DNA of 64,000 nucleotides from Bacillus sp. Marseille-P3661 (GTDB lineage Bacteria; Bacillota; Bacilli; Bacillales; Bacillaceae_J), in assembly GCF_900240995.1 (NCBI RefSeq), contig NZ_LT965954.1:124001-188000 (forward strand), in the 5' to 3' direction. Below the pieces are notes generated by a model, which was not told the DNA's origin, did no database searches, and worked only from the letters and a program-made list of their open reading frames with translations. Below are positions 1-10,167 of this stretch, in pieces. The translations under genes were made by a program, and so were the position numbers. Numbering within the stretch: the first letter of the stretch is position 1; the number at the start of each line of letters is the position of its first letter.

Positions 1-264
1 TAAGGCTAATGAATTCATACAAGTTGCAAGCATACCCATATAATCAGCAGTAGCGCGATCCATTCCCATTTCACTACCAACTTTACCACGCCAAATATTT
101 CCTCCACCAACAACAACCGCTACCTCTACATCCATTTCAGCAATTTCTTTAACTTGGCTAGCAATGCTGTTTATGACAGAGGGCTCTATACCAAAACCTT
201 TCTTACCGGCTAGTGCTTCACCACTTAACTTTAAGATTACACGCTTGTACTTAGGTTTTGTCAT
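1..264 (-). CDS. pyrH: UMP kinase, N-terminal part (cut by window edge)
   Basis: Uridylate kinase phosphorylates UMP to UDP in pyrimidine nucleotide synthesis (cytoplasmic hexamer of the amino-acid-kinase fold). The 88 visible residues begin [20 protein letters not shown] and later carry the glycine-rich [10 protein letters not shown] nucleotide-binding segment typical of PyrH. The ATG at 264 follows a GGAGG ribosome binding site by about 5 nt. The gene continues past position 1. It lies downstream of rpsB-tsf, its standard Firmicute place. A TTGACA hexamer sits at 374-379 but has no convincing -10 partner, so an own promoter is only suspected. Confidence 0.95.
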   Translation of the reverse strand, partial: MTKPKYKRVILKLSGEALAGKKGFGIEPSVINSIASQVKEIAEMDVEVAVVVGGGNIWRGKVGSEMGMDRATADYMGMLATCMNSLAL

Positions 265-435
265 GACAACCTCCAACTGTTCACTCATTTTTTAGAAAAA
301 CTCGAACTCGCACAATGGCAAGTTACGATTTTCCAACATTTTAACCCTTTAAATTTTATTAGGGTAAACAAAATGTCAACATAGAAACACGGCATAGCAT
401 TCTCAAAAAGCATTAGAATCGATCCGTACCTCTTA

Positions 436-464
436 AAATAGGGAACACTCAGTGTTCCCTATTT
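436..464 (-). terminator. Inverted repeat after tsf, probable terminator
   Basis: The arms 436-447 and 453-464 pair perfectly over 12 bp, starting at AAATAGGGAACA. The 3' arm supplies a short T run in the minus-strand reading, but there is no longer poly-U tail, so termination may be partial. It lies between the tsf stop and pyrH. Confidence 0.65.
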
Positions 465-479
465 GATTACTGCTTTTCA

Positions 480-1355
480 TTATTTTTTAATTTGATTCAT
501 TACTTCTTCAGCAAAGTTTTCTTGACGCTTTTCCATTCCTTCTCCAACTTCATAGCGTACAAATCCTTTTACTGTGCCACCTTTAGATTGTACATACTTG
601 CCAACTTTTTGATCTGGATCTTTAACGAATGCTTGATCTAGTAAGCAAATATCTTCAAAGAATTTACCTAAACGGCCTTCTACCATTTTTTCTACAATAT
701 TAGCAGGCTTTCCTTCGTTAAGAGCTTGCTGTGTTAATACTTCACGTTCTCTATCTGCTTCTTCTTGAGAAACTTGATCACGAGAAACATAACGAGGATT
801 AACAGCTGCTACATGCATTGCCACATCTTTCGCTGTTTCTTCATCAGTGCCCCCAAGAACAGTTACAACACCAATGCGTCCTCCCATATGTAAGTAAGCA
901 CCGAATGCATCGCCATCTTCTTTTTCTAGCACTTGGAAACGACGTAAAGAAATTTTCTCACCAATTTTTGCAATTGCTGAATTAATATGCTCTTCAACAG
1001 TTGTTCCATTGATATTTTGAGTAAGTGCTTCTTCAACACTTGCTGGCTTTTGTGTTAATAAATGTTGAGCTAGCTCGTTAACTAATTGTTTAAAGCCTTC
1101 ATTCTTTGCAACAAAATCAGTTTCTGAGTTTACTTCTAAAATAACAGCAGTATTTCCATCAGTTTGAATCAATGTTGTACCTTCAGCAGCAATACGATCC
1201 GCTTTCTTAGCAGCTTTCGCTATGCCTTTTTCACGAAGATAATCAATCGCTTTATCCATGTCACCATCAGTTTCAGTAAGTGCTTTCTTACAATCCATCA
1301 TTCCAGCACCAGTTTTTTCACGAAGTTCTTTTACCATTTGTGCAGTTACGGCCAT
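480..1355 (-). CDS. tsf: Elongation factor Ts
   Basis: EF-Ts is the nucleotide exchange factor that reloads EF-Tu with GTP during translation. At 291 residues it has normal family length. The N-terminal UBA-like domain contains [17 protein letters not shown] and the following EF-Ts signature region with [10 protein letters not shown]; the dimerisation/core domain follows. The ATG at 1355 has a clear AGGAGG-type site. It follows rpsB after a gap of about 115 nt that holds a strong hairpin, so its expression may be partly uncoupled from rpsB. Confidence 0.98.
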   Translation of the reverse strand: MAVTAQMVKELREKTGAGMMDCKKALTETDGDMDKAIDYLREKGIAKAAKKADRIAAEGTTLIQTDGNTAVILEVNSETDFVAKNEGFKQLVNELAQHLLTQKPASVEEALTQNINGTTVEEHINSAIAKIGEKISLRRFQVLEKEDGDAFGAYLHMGGRIGVVTVLGGTDEETAKDVAMHVAAVNPRYVSRDQVSQEEADREREVLTQQALNEGKPANIVEKMVEGRLGKFFEDICLLDQAFVKDPDQKVGKYVQSKGGTVKGFVRYEVGEGMEKRQENFAEEVMNQIKK

Positions 1356-1417
1356 ATTAATTTCCTCCTTGGTAATTAGTTATGTATTAAAAAGTTCATG
1401 CATATAATTCTTCAAAA

Positions 1418-1452
1418 AAGGTGATAAAAGGCATGTTCCCTCTTACCACCTT
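1418..1452 (-). terminator. Hairpin with T run between rpsB and tsf
   Basis: Arms 1418-1431 and 1439-1452 pair over 14 bp (two G-U pairs in the minus-strand RNA) with a 7-nt loop, followed at lower coordinates by a T run. This is the shape of an intrinsic terminator or attenuator. Because tsf lies just downstream without an obvious promoter of its own, partial read-through is the likely arrangement. Confidence 0.7.
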
Positions 1453-1469
1453 CAATTCAACTTAATTAA

Positions 1470-2309
<840 letters not shown>

Positions 2310-2313
<4 letters not shown>

Positions 2314-2882
2314 GTGTTTTCCTTACTTTCTTGCCTAAATTTTAATAATAATTCAATTTCAGTTTGCCCTTTATTAAGTTTTTGAGCAATTTGGTTTGGT
2401 GTAAATCCTTGCTCATTTAATAAAAGAACTTGCGATGTTAAGGAGGGTACAAACTGATCATCACTTGATGGTTGCGGTGGTACATATTCTTTTTTGGGTT
2501 GTTCGAGAGTCATAGGCTCTTCCTTCGGTGGCGTTGTATTTCTATACAGCTGTTTAACCGGTTTGTCACTTACTTCTGTAGGAAGTCTTTTATATGTAGA
2601 TATAGTATTGCGCTTTATTGTGTCAACCTGTCTTTTAGAGCCTGATATAACATCAGTATGAACAACGTTATTAGTATTACCTGATTTTTCAATTTGATTC
2701 AGGAGTTTTTCATTTTCGTCTTTCATTTCAGTTAAATATGTTTGTAAAATATCTTCGATTTCTTTTTGGATATTGGTTGATTCTATTTCATTGTTACGAT
2801 TGAGTTTTAGAGTTAATAACATAATCCAAAAAAAGGCCAAAATATGTAAAATAAAGCTAATTGTAAGCATAAATGGTAGCAT
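2310..2882 (-). CDS. swrB: Swarming motility protein SwrB
   Basis: SwrB of B. subtilis promotes flagellar type III export activation by acting on the FliF/FliG/FliP basal body. The 190-residue protein shows one N-terminal membrane segment (about residues 4-24), a charged low-complexity middle rich in K, E, P and T, and a C-terminal helix-turn-helix-like module (LNEQGFTPNQIAQKLNKGQ). This is the expected SwrB architecture. It is the last gene of the fla/che operon, directly after sigD and one small gene, as in B. subtilis. Sequence conservation in this family is low outside the two ends, so the call rests on layout plus position. Confidence 0.85.
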
Positions 2883-2883
2883 A

Positions 2884-3186
2884 TTATCCCTCGATATCTA
2901 TCGTAATCCCCTTATAGGGATGCGGAGGACTTATATTTTCTTGCTGTTTATTTTTTATAACAGCACGTAATTCAAAAGATTGATGTTGATTTTTGTTATG
3001 AAAATGACTTTGATTAGTTTTTTCTTGTTTATTTACCTGTTTTCTTTTTTGCTTATCTTGCTTATGATTGACAGCAGCTAAGTGATCTTGAGTATGCTGT
3101 CCTTTTTGTTGAAGCTGTTCTTGTAGTTTACCAATATCTTGTGTCCTCGGAAGTGCAACTTGCAATTCTATTAATTTTAAGCTCAT
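2884..3186 (-). CDS. Small conserved protein between sigD and swrB
   Basis: This is a short hydrophilic protein of unknown function. The start at 3186 (MSLKLIELQVALPRTQDIGK) is preferred over an upstream GTG at 3246. The upstream GTG lacks a ribosome binding site, and the extension it adds does not look like the rest. The body (about residues 15-75) is rich in Q, K and H and predicted helical, with no membrane segment or known motif; the C-terminus ends PYKGITIDIEG. It is packed against swrB (1 nt gap). Similar small genes occupy this slot in many Bacillaceae, so a motility-linked role is inferred from context only. Confidence 0.7.
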   Translation of the reverse strand: MSLKLIELQVALPRTQDIGKLQEQLQQKGQHTQDHLAAVNHKQDKQKRKQVNKQEKTNQSHFHNKNQHQSFELRAVIKNKQQENISPPHPYKGITIDIEG

Positions 3187-3248
3187 TTCCTTCACTTCCC
3201 ATTCATTTTTATAAAAAATAACTAATGGGCCCACATTTTTTTTCACAC

Positions 3249-4019
3249 TTAAACTGCTACAATTTTATTTAACGTATTGCGTAGTTTAAATAATGCTTTC
3301 GAGTGTATTTGCGATATTCGAGAAGTAGATAAGTTAAGGACCTGTCCTATTTCTGTTAATGTTAACTCCTCATGGTAAAATAAACTTATAACTAGTTGTT
3401 CTTTCTCATTTAAATCTTGAATCGTTTTAGCTAGTTCTGCATGTAATTCTTCTTTTACAATCGTTTCTTCAGGAGATAAAGTATTTTTATCACGAATTGT
3501 ATAACCGATTGATTCTTTTGACTCCTCAGAATCTTTATTATTTTCATCGATGGATAGAATATTTGAAAAGAACCCCTCTGTCACTACTTGTTGAACTTCC
3601 TCTTCACTCATCCCAACTTCATCAGCTATTTCTTTTACAGTTACATTTCGCATCCACTTTTGCTCTAGTCGCTCATTAGCAGCTTCTATTTTTTTAGTTT
3701 TTTCTCTCATACTACGCGGTAGCCAATCTTCCTTCCGCAGTCCATCGATAATAGCACCCCTAATCCTAAAGGATGCATATGTATCAAACTTTAATTCTCT
3801 TGTATAATCAAATTTTTCTAAAGCATCATATAGGCCTAATAAGCCATAACTTTTAATATCTTCTTTATTTACACTTTTAGGTAACCCAACAGATATCCTT
3901 TGCACATGATAGTTGACTAGAGGCATATATAGACGAATTAGTGAATCACCAGCTTGAGGATCTTTGGTCTTGATCCATCTTTGCCATATTTGATCCTCAC
4001 TTGATGATAGTTGCGTCAC
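3249..4019 (-). CDS. sigD: RNA polymerase sigma factor SigD (FliA type)
   Basis: SigD directs late flagellar, chemotaxis and autolysin transcription. The 256-residue protein shows region 2 (about residues 25-95, with DIKSYGLLGLYDALEKFD and FDTYASFRIRGAIIDGLR), region 3 (LPRSMREKTKKIEAANERLE) and a region 4 helix-turn-helix near the end (LTLTEIGQVLNLSTSRISQI). It uses a GTG start at 4019 with GGAGG 7-8 nt upstream. It sits near the 3' end of the fla/che operon, where its level is known in B. subtilis to depend on distance from the promoter. Confidence 0.97.
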   Translation of the reverse strand: MTQLSSSEDQIWQRWIKTKDPQAGDSLIRLYMPLVNYHVQRISVGLPKSVNKEDIKSYGLLGLYDALEKFDYTRELKFDTYASFRIRGAIIDGLRKEDWLPRSMREKTKKIEAANERLEQKWMRNVTVKEIADEVGMSEEEVQQVVTEGFFSNILSIDENNKDSEESKESIGYTIRDKNTLSPEETIVKEELHAELAKTIQDLNEKEQLVISLFYHEELTLTEIGQVLNLSTSRISQIHSKALFKLRNTLNKIVAV

Positions 4020-4113
4020 TCGTATTCCTCCTTTTACAAAGCTTACATGTATTTAATCACCCTGAATCGTATAAAATCATCACTCAATAACGTAGACGAT
4101 ACTAGAATGATAA

Positions 4114-4467
4114 TCAATTCTGATCTTTTTCTAATAATTCCCGCACATATTGAGATGTATTGTAAAAAACTTCAGTCCCCAATTCAATCTCTTGTTCATT
4201 CGAAATATTAGAGAAAGTTTCAGCGTTTGGCTTGTCATTACTTTGAATGTTTAATTTATTTTCAACTGCAGGAGCCTCATTAGTATTTGTTAAACTAGCT
4301 GTAATTACCCACCATAGGATGAAGCAGATTAAATAAAAGAGAAGAAATGAGAGCAATCCACGTTTAATCGCTGTCTCAACGGTATTACTATTCAACGCTA
4401 AAAAAAAGACAAGGCTGAAACCTAATAAACCAGAAAAAATCATAATAAGCCCTATATTCCTACTCAA
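4114..4467 (-). CDS. Small two-helix membrane protein in the che/sigD segment
   Basis: I do not recognise this 117-residue protein. It has two hydrophobic stretches, about residues 5-24 ([20 protein letters not shown]) and 38-58 (the [16 protein letters not shown] region), followed by an acidic, Asn/Glu-rich soluble tail of about 55 residues. The start overlaps the cheD stop by 4 nt (ATGA), so it is translationally coupled to chemotaxis genes. B. subtilis has no gene between cheD and sigD. A motility or chemotaxis accessory role is an inference from this coupling. Confidence 0.75.
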   Translation of the reverse strand: MSRNIGLIMIFSGLLGFSLVFFLALNSNTVETAIKRGLLSFLLFYLICFILWWVITASLTNTNEAPAVENKLNIQSNDKPNAETFSNISNEQEIELGTEVFYNTSQYVRELLEKDQN

Positions 4468-4964
4468 ATATCCTTTACTCCTTGATTAACAGTTCGTATA
4501 TTTAATTTGCGGGATTTAGGGTTAAATTCAATTGTCCTCCCGCTATTTCCCCCAACATCCTCTGCAGTTAGTGTAATCCGGAAACGCTGTAATTCTTTTT
4601 TGACCGCCTCAACATTTCGAGGACCTATCCTCATCATGTCATTTTTCGATGAAAATTGAAACATTTGAGCACCACCTGCAATTTTTGCTTTCAGGTTAAG
4701 TTGACGGCTACCAAGTGATAGAATCCGATTTAACAATTCCTCAACAGCAGTGTCAGCATATTTAGCGATGTTTAAAGACCCTGTCTTGGCCAATGATGAA
4801 TCAGGTAACATAATATGGGCAAGACCTGCAATTTCTTTTTGAGTATCGTAAATAACGACTCCAACGCAGGAGCCAAGCCCGGAAGTACGAATGAGGTTTG
4901 GGGATTCAACCACATTCATGTCGGCAATCCCGACCTTCACAATAAGTCCAGTCTCATTCATCAA
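4464..4964 (-). CDS. cheD: Chemoreceptor glutamine deamidase CheD
   Basis: CheD deamidates glutamines of chemoreceptors and in Bacillus also binds CheC, stimulating its CheY-P phosphatase activity. The 166 residues contain the cysteine-hydrolase core: [13 protein letters not shown] carries the nucleophilic Cys (about residue 33) and [10 protein letters not shown] the catalytic His. [11 protein letters not shown] and NVEAVKKEL follow as in the family. The start overlaps the end of cheC, fitting their physical interaction and co-translation. Confidence 0.96.
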   Translation of the reverse strand: MMNETGLIVKVGIADMNVVESPNLIRTSGLGSCVGVVIYDTQKEIAGLAHIMLPDSSLAKTGSLNIAKYADTAVEELLNRILSLGSRQLNLKAKIAGGAQMFQFSSKNDMMRIGPRNVEAVKKELQRFRITLTAEDVGGNSGRTIEFNPKSRKLNIRTVNQGVKDI

Positions 4965-5592
4965 CAGGAACTCCTAACGCACTGAAGATTTTGCCAAAAG
5001 AGTCTGGATCTGGCAGTAGAAAGAAATGTCCTTTTACACTATCATAAAAATCCACATGCTCCCCTACAGCAGTATCAATGACAATAGCATAATCGCTTAC
5101 CTGTGATAGTTCAATTAGTCCATAACTTAAGATCGCACCTACCATATCGATTCCAAGTTCAGGAACGGACGGATATAAATTTAAATGAGTAAAATCAGAC
5201 AGCGCTGATAAATAGGATCCAGATAATATATTACCTAGCTCTTGTAGAGCAGAAACCGACATTTCTGAATAAGGAGGTAAATCGAACGAAAAATCCTCTT
5301 CACCTGTCATCAATACAATAAATTTGGTTGCCTGTTCAAGCGGTAACATAAAATACATACTTCCAGGGACATCCCCTTCAATTCTTAGGAACACGGATGC
5401 AATAACATTTTCTGCACCACCGACTAAGTCCATCATCTCATCAAAGGAAACAATTTTCACATTCGGCACTGTCATATCTATTTGCTTACCAAGAATAGTT
5501 GAAAGTGCTGTAGCGGCATTTCCAGCACCTATGTTACCAACTTCTCTCAATATATCTAAATGGTGACTTTTAATGTTTTCAATAAAAGACAT
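4954..5592 (-). CDS. cheC: CheY-P phosphatase CheC
   Basis: CheC removes phosphate from CheY-P in the Bacillus adaptation system. The 212-residue protein has two related active-site helices: [16 protein letters not shown] near residues 14-30 and [16 protein letters not shown] in the middle. Each carries the E...N pair used for dephosphorylation. It lies between cheW and cheD and overlaps cheD. FliY in the same operon has the same motif, giving a second phosphatase located at the motor. Confidence 0.96.
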   Translation of the reverse strand: MSFIENIKSHHLDILREVGNIGAGNAATALSTILGKQIDMTVPNVKIVSFDEMMDLVGGAENVIASVFLRIEGDVPGSMYFMLPLEQATKFIVLMTGEEDFSFDLPPYSEMSVSALQELGNILSGSYLSALSDFTHLNLYPSVPELGIDMVGAILSYGLIELSQVSDYAIVIDTAVGEHVDFYDSVKGHFFLLPDPDSFGKIFSALGVPVDE

Positions 5593-5596
5593 GCCA

Positions 5597-6067
5597 CTAA
5601 CCCTCTAACACTTTTAATTCTTTTGTTTCTTCACCATTTAACACTTTATCTAAATTTAATAAAATTAGTAATCGATTCTCAAGCTTAGCCACTCCTCTAA
5701 GATATTCAACCTCAATGGCTCCAACTACCTCAGGTGGCGGTTCTATAGCCCCGTCCGGAATATCAATTACATCATTTGCTGCGTCAACAATTAAACCTAC
5801 TTCCATATCTTTTACACTAACAATAATAATCCGTGTGCTATCGGAATAGTTTACGTCCTCGATACCGAATCTTTTTCGCAAATCAATGATTGGTGTCACA
5901 ACACCTCTTAAATTCATAACTCCCTTAACAAACTTAGAAACCTTAGGAACCCTTGTGACATGTTGCATACGCTCTATAGACTGTACTTGCTGTACTGGTA
6001 TCCCATACTCCTCATCTTTTAATTGAAAGACAATAACCTTTAGATCCTTGATTTCAGTTTCAGACAT
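5597..6067 (-). CDS. cheW: Chemotaxis coupling protein CheW
   Basis: CheW links receptors to the CheA kinase at the cell pole. The 156-residue protein is one CheW/SH3-like domain. LKVIVFQLKDEEYGIPV, RVPKFVKGVMNLRG-like spacing (VSKFVKGVMNLRGVVTPIID) and VGLIVDAANDVIDI are typical. The ATG at 6067 is chosen because GGAGG lies 7 nt upstream; an in-frame ATG 24 nt further up would bury that site. It is followed by cheC after 4 nt. Confidence 0.96.
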   Translation of the reverse strand: MSETEIKDLKVIVFQLKDEEYGIPVQQVQSIERMQHVTRVPKVSKFVKGVMNLRGVVTPIIDLRKRFGIEDVNYSDSTRIIIVSVKDMEVGLIVDAANDVIDIPDGAIEPPPEVVGAIEVEYLRGVAKLENRLLILLNLDKVLNGEETKELKVLEG

Positions 6068-6106
6068 TTCTCTTCCTCCTTTACCATGCACAATATCCTT
6101 CGTCAG

Positions 6107-8170
6107 TTACTTTATTAAGGCATTGCAATCAATGATTAAAGCAACTTGACCATTGCCGAGAATAGTAGCTCCTGAGATAGCAAACGCAGAGTTTAAATAA
6201 TTCCCCAAAGATTTCAATACAATTTCCTGCTGCCCTATAAAGGAATCAACGACAAGACCAGCCATTTTATCCCCTTTTCTAACAATCACAACCGATAAGA
6301 AGCCGTCTTCTTCTTTTGTTACAGGTACTTCAAAAATATCTTTCAGGAACACTAACGGTACTACCTTTCCTCTAAAATCAATAACTTTTTGGTTATGAGC
6401 ATTAAGGATGTCTTCCTTCTTAATAATCGCAGTCTCAATGATTGATGATAATGGAATCGCATATTTTTCATCTTGTATTTCCACTAGCATTACCGAGATA
6501 ATTGATAATGTAAGTGGAAGTTGAATAGAGAAAATAGAACCTTCTCCTTGTTTCGAATCTATTGTTACAGAACCGCTTAGTGATTCGATGGTATTTTTCA
6601 CAACATCTAAGCCTACGCCACGACCCGAAACATCTGAAATTACATCAGCAGTTGAAAAACCTGAGGCCATAATTAATTCATAAACTTGCTTATTCGTCAA
6701 ATTAGCTCCTGCTTCTGCTGTTACAACGCCACGTTCGATAGCTTTGGTTAATACCTTTTCACGATTAATACCAGCACCATCATCCTCGATTTCAATAAAT
6801 ACATGATTGCCACTATGAAATGCCTTTAGGACGACGGTTCCAGTTTCAGGTTTGCCTTTTTTAATACGTTCTTCTGGGGTTTCGATACCATGATCAATAG
6901 CATTGCGAATTAAGTGTACAAGCGGGTCACCAATTTCATCAATAACTGTACGGTCTAGCTCTGTTTCAGCTCCTATAATCTCTAAGTTGATTTTTTTATT
7001 TAGATCACGAGCAAGCTGTCTCACCATTCGAGGAAATCGATTGAAGACCTGTTCAACTGGAACCATTCGCATATTTAAAATAATATTTTGGAGATCCCCT
7101 GAAATTCTAGACATTCTTTCAACAGTTTCATGTAATTCTGCATTATTTAAATCGTTAGAAATTTGCTCTAACCTTCCTCTATCAATAACAAGCTCTTCGA
7201 ATAGATTCATTAATATATCTAATCTTTCGATATTTACACGGATTGTTTTATTTGTGACATTTTGACCTTTAGATTTTTCTTTTTCCTTCACTTCATCACT
7301 TTTGGATTCGTTAGTTCCTAGAGAGTTACTTATACTTGTTGCTGTTTCTTCATTTTTTTTATCTTGTTCTGGCTTGGATTGCTCTGATTTAATGTCATCA
7401 ATTGATAGTTCTGTAACTATTACACTTTCAATCTCTGAAACTTTCATAATCCTTTTTTCAATATCGTCTCCGTTTTCTTTAGAAACGACAATTACCGTGA
7501 ATTCGAAATCAAAACGCTCTTCTTCAAGATCCTCAACCGGGGGATTAGACTTAATAATTTCGCCGATTTGTTCGATTATTTCAAACACCATAAAAACTCG
7601 AGCACCTCGTAATAAACAGTCGTCCCTTAATTTAACGGTTATTTGAAAACTACTAAACCCTTGTTCCATTGATTGTTCTATAACGGTCAATTCAAATTGA
7701 TCAAATTTCTCAACTTTATTGCTGATTGACTTAACAGCTTTTTGGCCTGATGATAAATCTGTCCCTTTACTATTAATGGTATTTGGATCTTCTCCTTTTT
7801 CAATCATTAATAATTTTGAAACGACTTCTGTCACATCTCGTTTACCATTTCCTCCGCTTGCTATATCATTTACCATTGCCTCTAAATCATCAACCGATTG
7901 AAAAACAACATCCAAAATATCCGGTGTTACATCAATTTTTTTATTCCTTATAAGGTCTAAGACATTTTCCATTTTATGTGTTAAGTTTGCTAAATCATCA
8001 TACCCCATTGTTGCTGACATACCTTTTAATGTATGTGCTGACCTAAATATTTCGCTAACAATTGCTAAATCATTAGGACTATCCTCTAATGCAAGTAACT
8101 GTTCATTTATGGATTGTAAATGCTCTTTACTTTCATCGATAAACATTTCCAAATATTGACTAGTTTCCAT
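6107..8170 (-). CDS. cheA: Chemotaxis histidine kinase CheA
   Basis: CheA phosphorylates CheY and CheB in response to receptor state. The 687-residue protein has the P1 Hpt domain with phospho-accepting His46 in SAHTLKGMSATMG, then the P2 response-regulator docking domain and a low-complexity linker. P3 dimerisation, the P4 ATPase (DPLVHLIRNAIDHGIE, DDGAGI and GRGVGLDVV boxes) and a C-terminal CheW-like P5 domain complete it. The ATG at 8170 matches the family N-terminus and has GAGGTG upstream; a GTG at 8179 falls inside that site. Confidence 0.97.
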   Translation of the reverse strand: METSQYLEMFIDESKEHLQSINEQLLALEDSPNDLAIVSEIFRSAHTLKGMSATMGYDDLANLTHKMENVLDLIRNKKIDVTPDILDVVFQSVDDLEAMVNDIASGGNGKRDVTEVVSKLLMIEKGEDPNTINSKGTDLSSGQKAVKSISNKVEKFDQFELTVIEQSMEQGFSSFQITVKLRDDCLLRGARVFMVFEIIEQIGEIIKSNPPVEDLEEERFDFEFTVIVVSKENGDDIEKRIMKVSEIESVIVTELSIDDIKSEQSKPEQDKKNEETATSISNSLGTNESKSDEVKEKEKSKGQNVTNKTIRVNIERLDILMNLFEELVIDRGRLEQISNDLNNAELHETVERMSRISGDLQNIILNMRMVPVEQVFNRFPRMVRQLARDLNKKINLEIIGAETELDRTVIDEIGDPLVHLIRNAIDHGIETPEERIKKGKPETGTVVLKAFHSGNHVFIEIEDDGAGINREKVLTKAIERGVVTAEAGANLTNKQVYELIMASGFSTADVISDVSGRGVGLDVVKNTIESLSGSVTIDSKQGEGSIFSIQLPLTLSIISVMLVEIQDEKYAIPLSSIIETAIIKKEDILNAHNQKVIDFRGKVVPLVFLKDIFEVPVTKEEDGFLSVVIVRKGDKMAGLVVDSFIGQQEIVLKSLGNYLNSAFAISGATILGNGQVALIIDCNALIK

Positions 8171-8185
8171 TGTAAACACCTCTTT

Positions 8186-9286
8186 TTAAACATCAATATA
8201 CTTTAAGATCACGGAGGAGATATGTTCTAAGTGCACGACTTCATCGACTAAATTAGTTGTAATAGCAGATTTAGGCATCCCAAATACGATCGATGATTCC
8301 TCAGATTCAGCAATTGCAATTGTAGCCCCAGACGATTTTAGTTCTCTTAAACCTTTTGTGCCATCTGTCCCCATACCAGTCATAATCACAGCAACCTTTG
8401 AATAATTTTTCAGTTGACTAACAGATTCATATAGCACATCAACGGATGGACGATGACCGTTTCTAGTGTCTGTTTGGTCTAAATAACAAGCAACAGATGT
8501 ACCAATAGCCTTTACTTTTAGATGATATCCACCAGGAGCTATATATGCAGTTCCTTTTATTAATACATCCCCTTCTTCAGCTTCTTTTACATGTATTTTG
8601 CATAGTGCGTCCAGCCTTGTTGCAAGCGATTTTGTAAATCCAGCAGGCATATGCTGTACTATTAAAATCGGTGCTTCAATAGTTGCCGGTAATGTTGTCA
8701 AAACTTGTTGAAGAGCTCTTGGGCCACCAGTCGATGTTCCGATACATAAAAGCTTTTTATTGTGAATGGGAAAAAACTTTGAATTAGCAGAAGGCGAAGT
8801 TGGAGTAACAGTAGAATTAACGTCCAATTTTGTATCTTCTACTTTAGTTTGTTTTTTAGAATTCTTTGAAGACAATTCTCGAATATTTGCCTTAGACGCT
8901 AGTTCCACCTTAGTAATGATTTCAGTTTTAACTTTGTGAAGATCTAATGAAATGGCACCCGAAGGTTTAGCGATAAAATCAACCGCACCGTTTTGCATTG
9001 CTAATAATGTCGTCTCGGCACCAATTTGGGTTGTACTAGAAAGCATAATAACAGGTGTTGGATATTCATTCATTATCCATTTTAATGTATCAATTCCGTT
9101 CATCTCAGGCATTTCAACATCAAGTGTCACCACATCTGGTTTAACATCTTTTATTTTATTAGTTGCATCTTTCCCATTCCTTGCAGTTGCAACTACAAGG
9201 AAACGGGAATCAGCATTCAAAAAGTCAGAAATAAGTTTTCTCATAAACGCAGAATCATCTACAACTAAAACGCGTATCTGCTTCAC
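8186..9286 (-). CDS. cheB: Chemotaxis methylesterase/deamidase CheB
   Basis: CheB removes methyl groups from chemoreceptors once phosphorylated. The N-terminal receiver domain has VVDDSAFMR and phospho-accepting Asp56 in TLDVEMPEMNG. The C-terminal esterase domain has the Ser in GTSTGGPRALQ, the His in IVQHMPAGFT and the Asp in MTGMGTDGTKGL. At 366 residues it is full length. The start is GTG at 9286. It is preceded by flhG with an 11-nt gap and followed by cheA. Confidence 0.97.
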   Translation of the reverse strand: MKQIRVLVVDDSAFMRKLISDFLNADSRFLVVATARNGKDATNKIKDVKPDVVTLDVEMPEMNGIDTLKWIMNEYPTPVIMLSSTTQIGAETTLLAMQNGAVDFIAKPSGAISLDLHKVKTEIITKVELASKANIRELSSKNSKKQTKVEDTKLDVNSTVTPTSPSANSKFFPIHNKKLLCIGTSTGGPRALQQVLTTLPATIEAPILIVQHMPAGFTKSLATRLDALCKIHVKEAEEGDVLIKGTAYIAPGGYHLKVKAIGTSVACYLDQTDTRNGHRPSVDVLYESVSQLKNYSKVAVIMTGMGTDGTKGLRELKSSGATIAIAESEESSIVFGMPKSAITTNLVDEVVHLEHISSVILKYIDV

Positions 9287-9297
9287 TCCTATATTCC

Positions 9298-10167
9298 CTA
9301 CCTTTCCAAAAGATATTGCTTTAGTCTAGCAATAAAGCTATAGGAAGAAGTAATCCCATTTTGGTTTAGATTATTTTTTAAGTAACGTGTTACAATTTTA
9401 TCCATTGATCGACTAACATTGGAGTCAGGTGCATAAATAGAGAAAGGCACTTGTTGGCTCACAGCTTTTCTTACTATATTGTTGTCGGGTAAATCACCTA
9501 GCAATGCTATATCCTTATCCAAAAAATGTTTCATTGTCTTGCTAAGTCGATTAAAGGTAGATAAGGCTTGTTTTTCAGAAAACGCTTTATTCACTAAAAT
9601 ATAAAAAGGTAATTCTGAGGCTTTCAAATGGATATATTTCATCATCGCATAGGCATCAGTAATAGAAGTTGGTTCAGGTGTCGTGATCACAAAAATATCA
9701 TGAACAGCCATAATAAAATTCAAGCTTTCCTTTGATATCCCTGCCCCCATATCAAAAATGATATAGTTGTACTCTGTTAACAAGTCTTCAAACTGGTTTA
9801 GAAATGTATCCAATTTACTATCATTTAATGTAAATAAAGTTGATAACCCGGTTCCAGCGGCTATATATGATAAATTTTGAGGACCTTTTTCAATAATGTC
9901 TTTTAAAGGCATCCCGTTCTCAAAAACATTCACAATATTATGTGTTGGAGTAACCCCCATTAAAATATCAATATTACCCATTCCTATATCCATATCAAAT
10001 AATAGCACGTTAGAACCTGCTTTTGATAAACCTAGGGCAAAATTTAACGAAAAGTTTGATTTTCCAACCCCACCTTTACCACTAACCACCGCGATCGCTT
10101 TAGACGGGTGGGAACCATTTTTTAATTGTTCAATTTTACGGCGCAATTTTTCAGCTTGATCCATCAT
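9298..10167 (-). CDS. flhG: MinD-like ATPase FlhG (YlxH)
   Basis: FlhG is a ParA/MinD-type ATPase that controls flagellar number and position and activates the FlhF GTPase. The 289 residues contain the deviant Walker A VVSGKGGVGKSNFSLN near residue 28, the DMDIGMGNIDI switch segment and IIFDMGAGIS. The C-terminus is basic and amphipathic, suitable for membrane contact. The N-terminal region before the P-loop is the FlhF-activating stretch in homologues. It overlaps flhF by 17 nt, as expected for a paired system. Confidence 0.95.
   Translation of the reverse strand: MMDQAEKLRRKIEQLKNGSHPSKAIAVVSGKGGVGKSNFSLNFALGLSKAGSNVLLFDMDIGMGNIDILMGVTPTHNIVNVFENGMPLKDIIEKGPQNLSYIAAGTGLSTLFTLNDSKLDTFLNQFEDLLTEYNYIIFDMGAGISKESLNFIMAVHDIFVITTPEPTSITDAYAMMKYIHLKASELPFYILVNKAFSEKQALSTFNRLSKTMKHFLDKDIALLGDLPDNNIVRKAVSQQVPFSIYAPDSNVSRSMDKIVTRYLKNNLNQNGITSSYSFIARLKQYLLER

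Noticed and set aside
374-379. pyrH promoter
   Set aside because: A TTGACA hexamer is present but the positions 16-18 nt downstream hold no acceptable -10 hexamer.
6903-7265. Plus-strand gene opposite cheA, and similar open frames opposite smc, ffh, fabG and others
   Set aside because: These frames lie entirely within well-supported minus-strand genes, have no family resemblance, no suitable ribosome sites and composition expected from the opposite strand.
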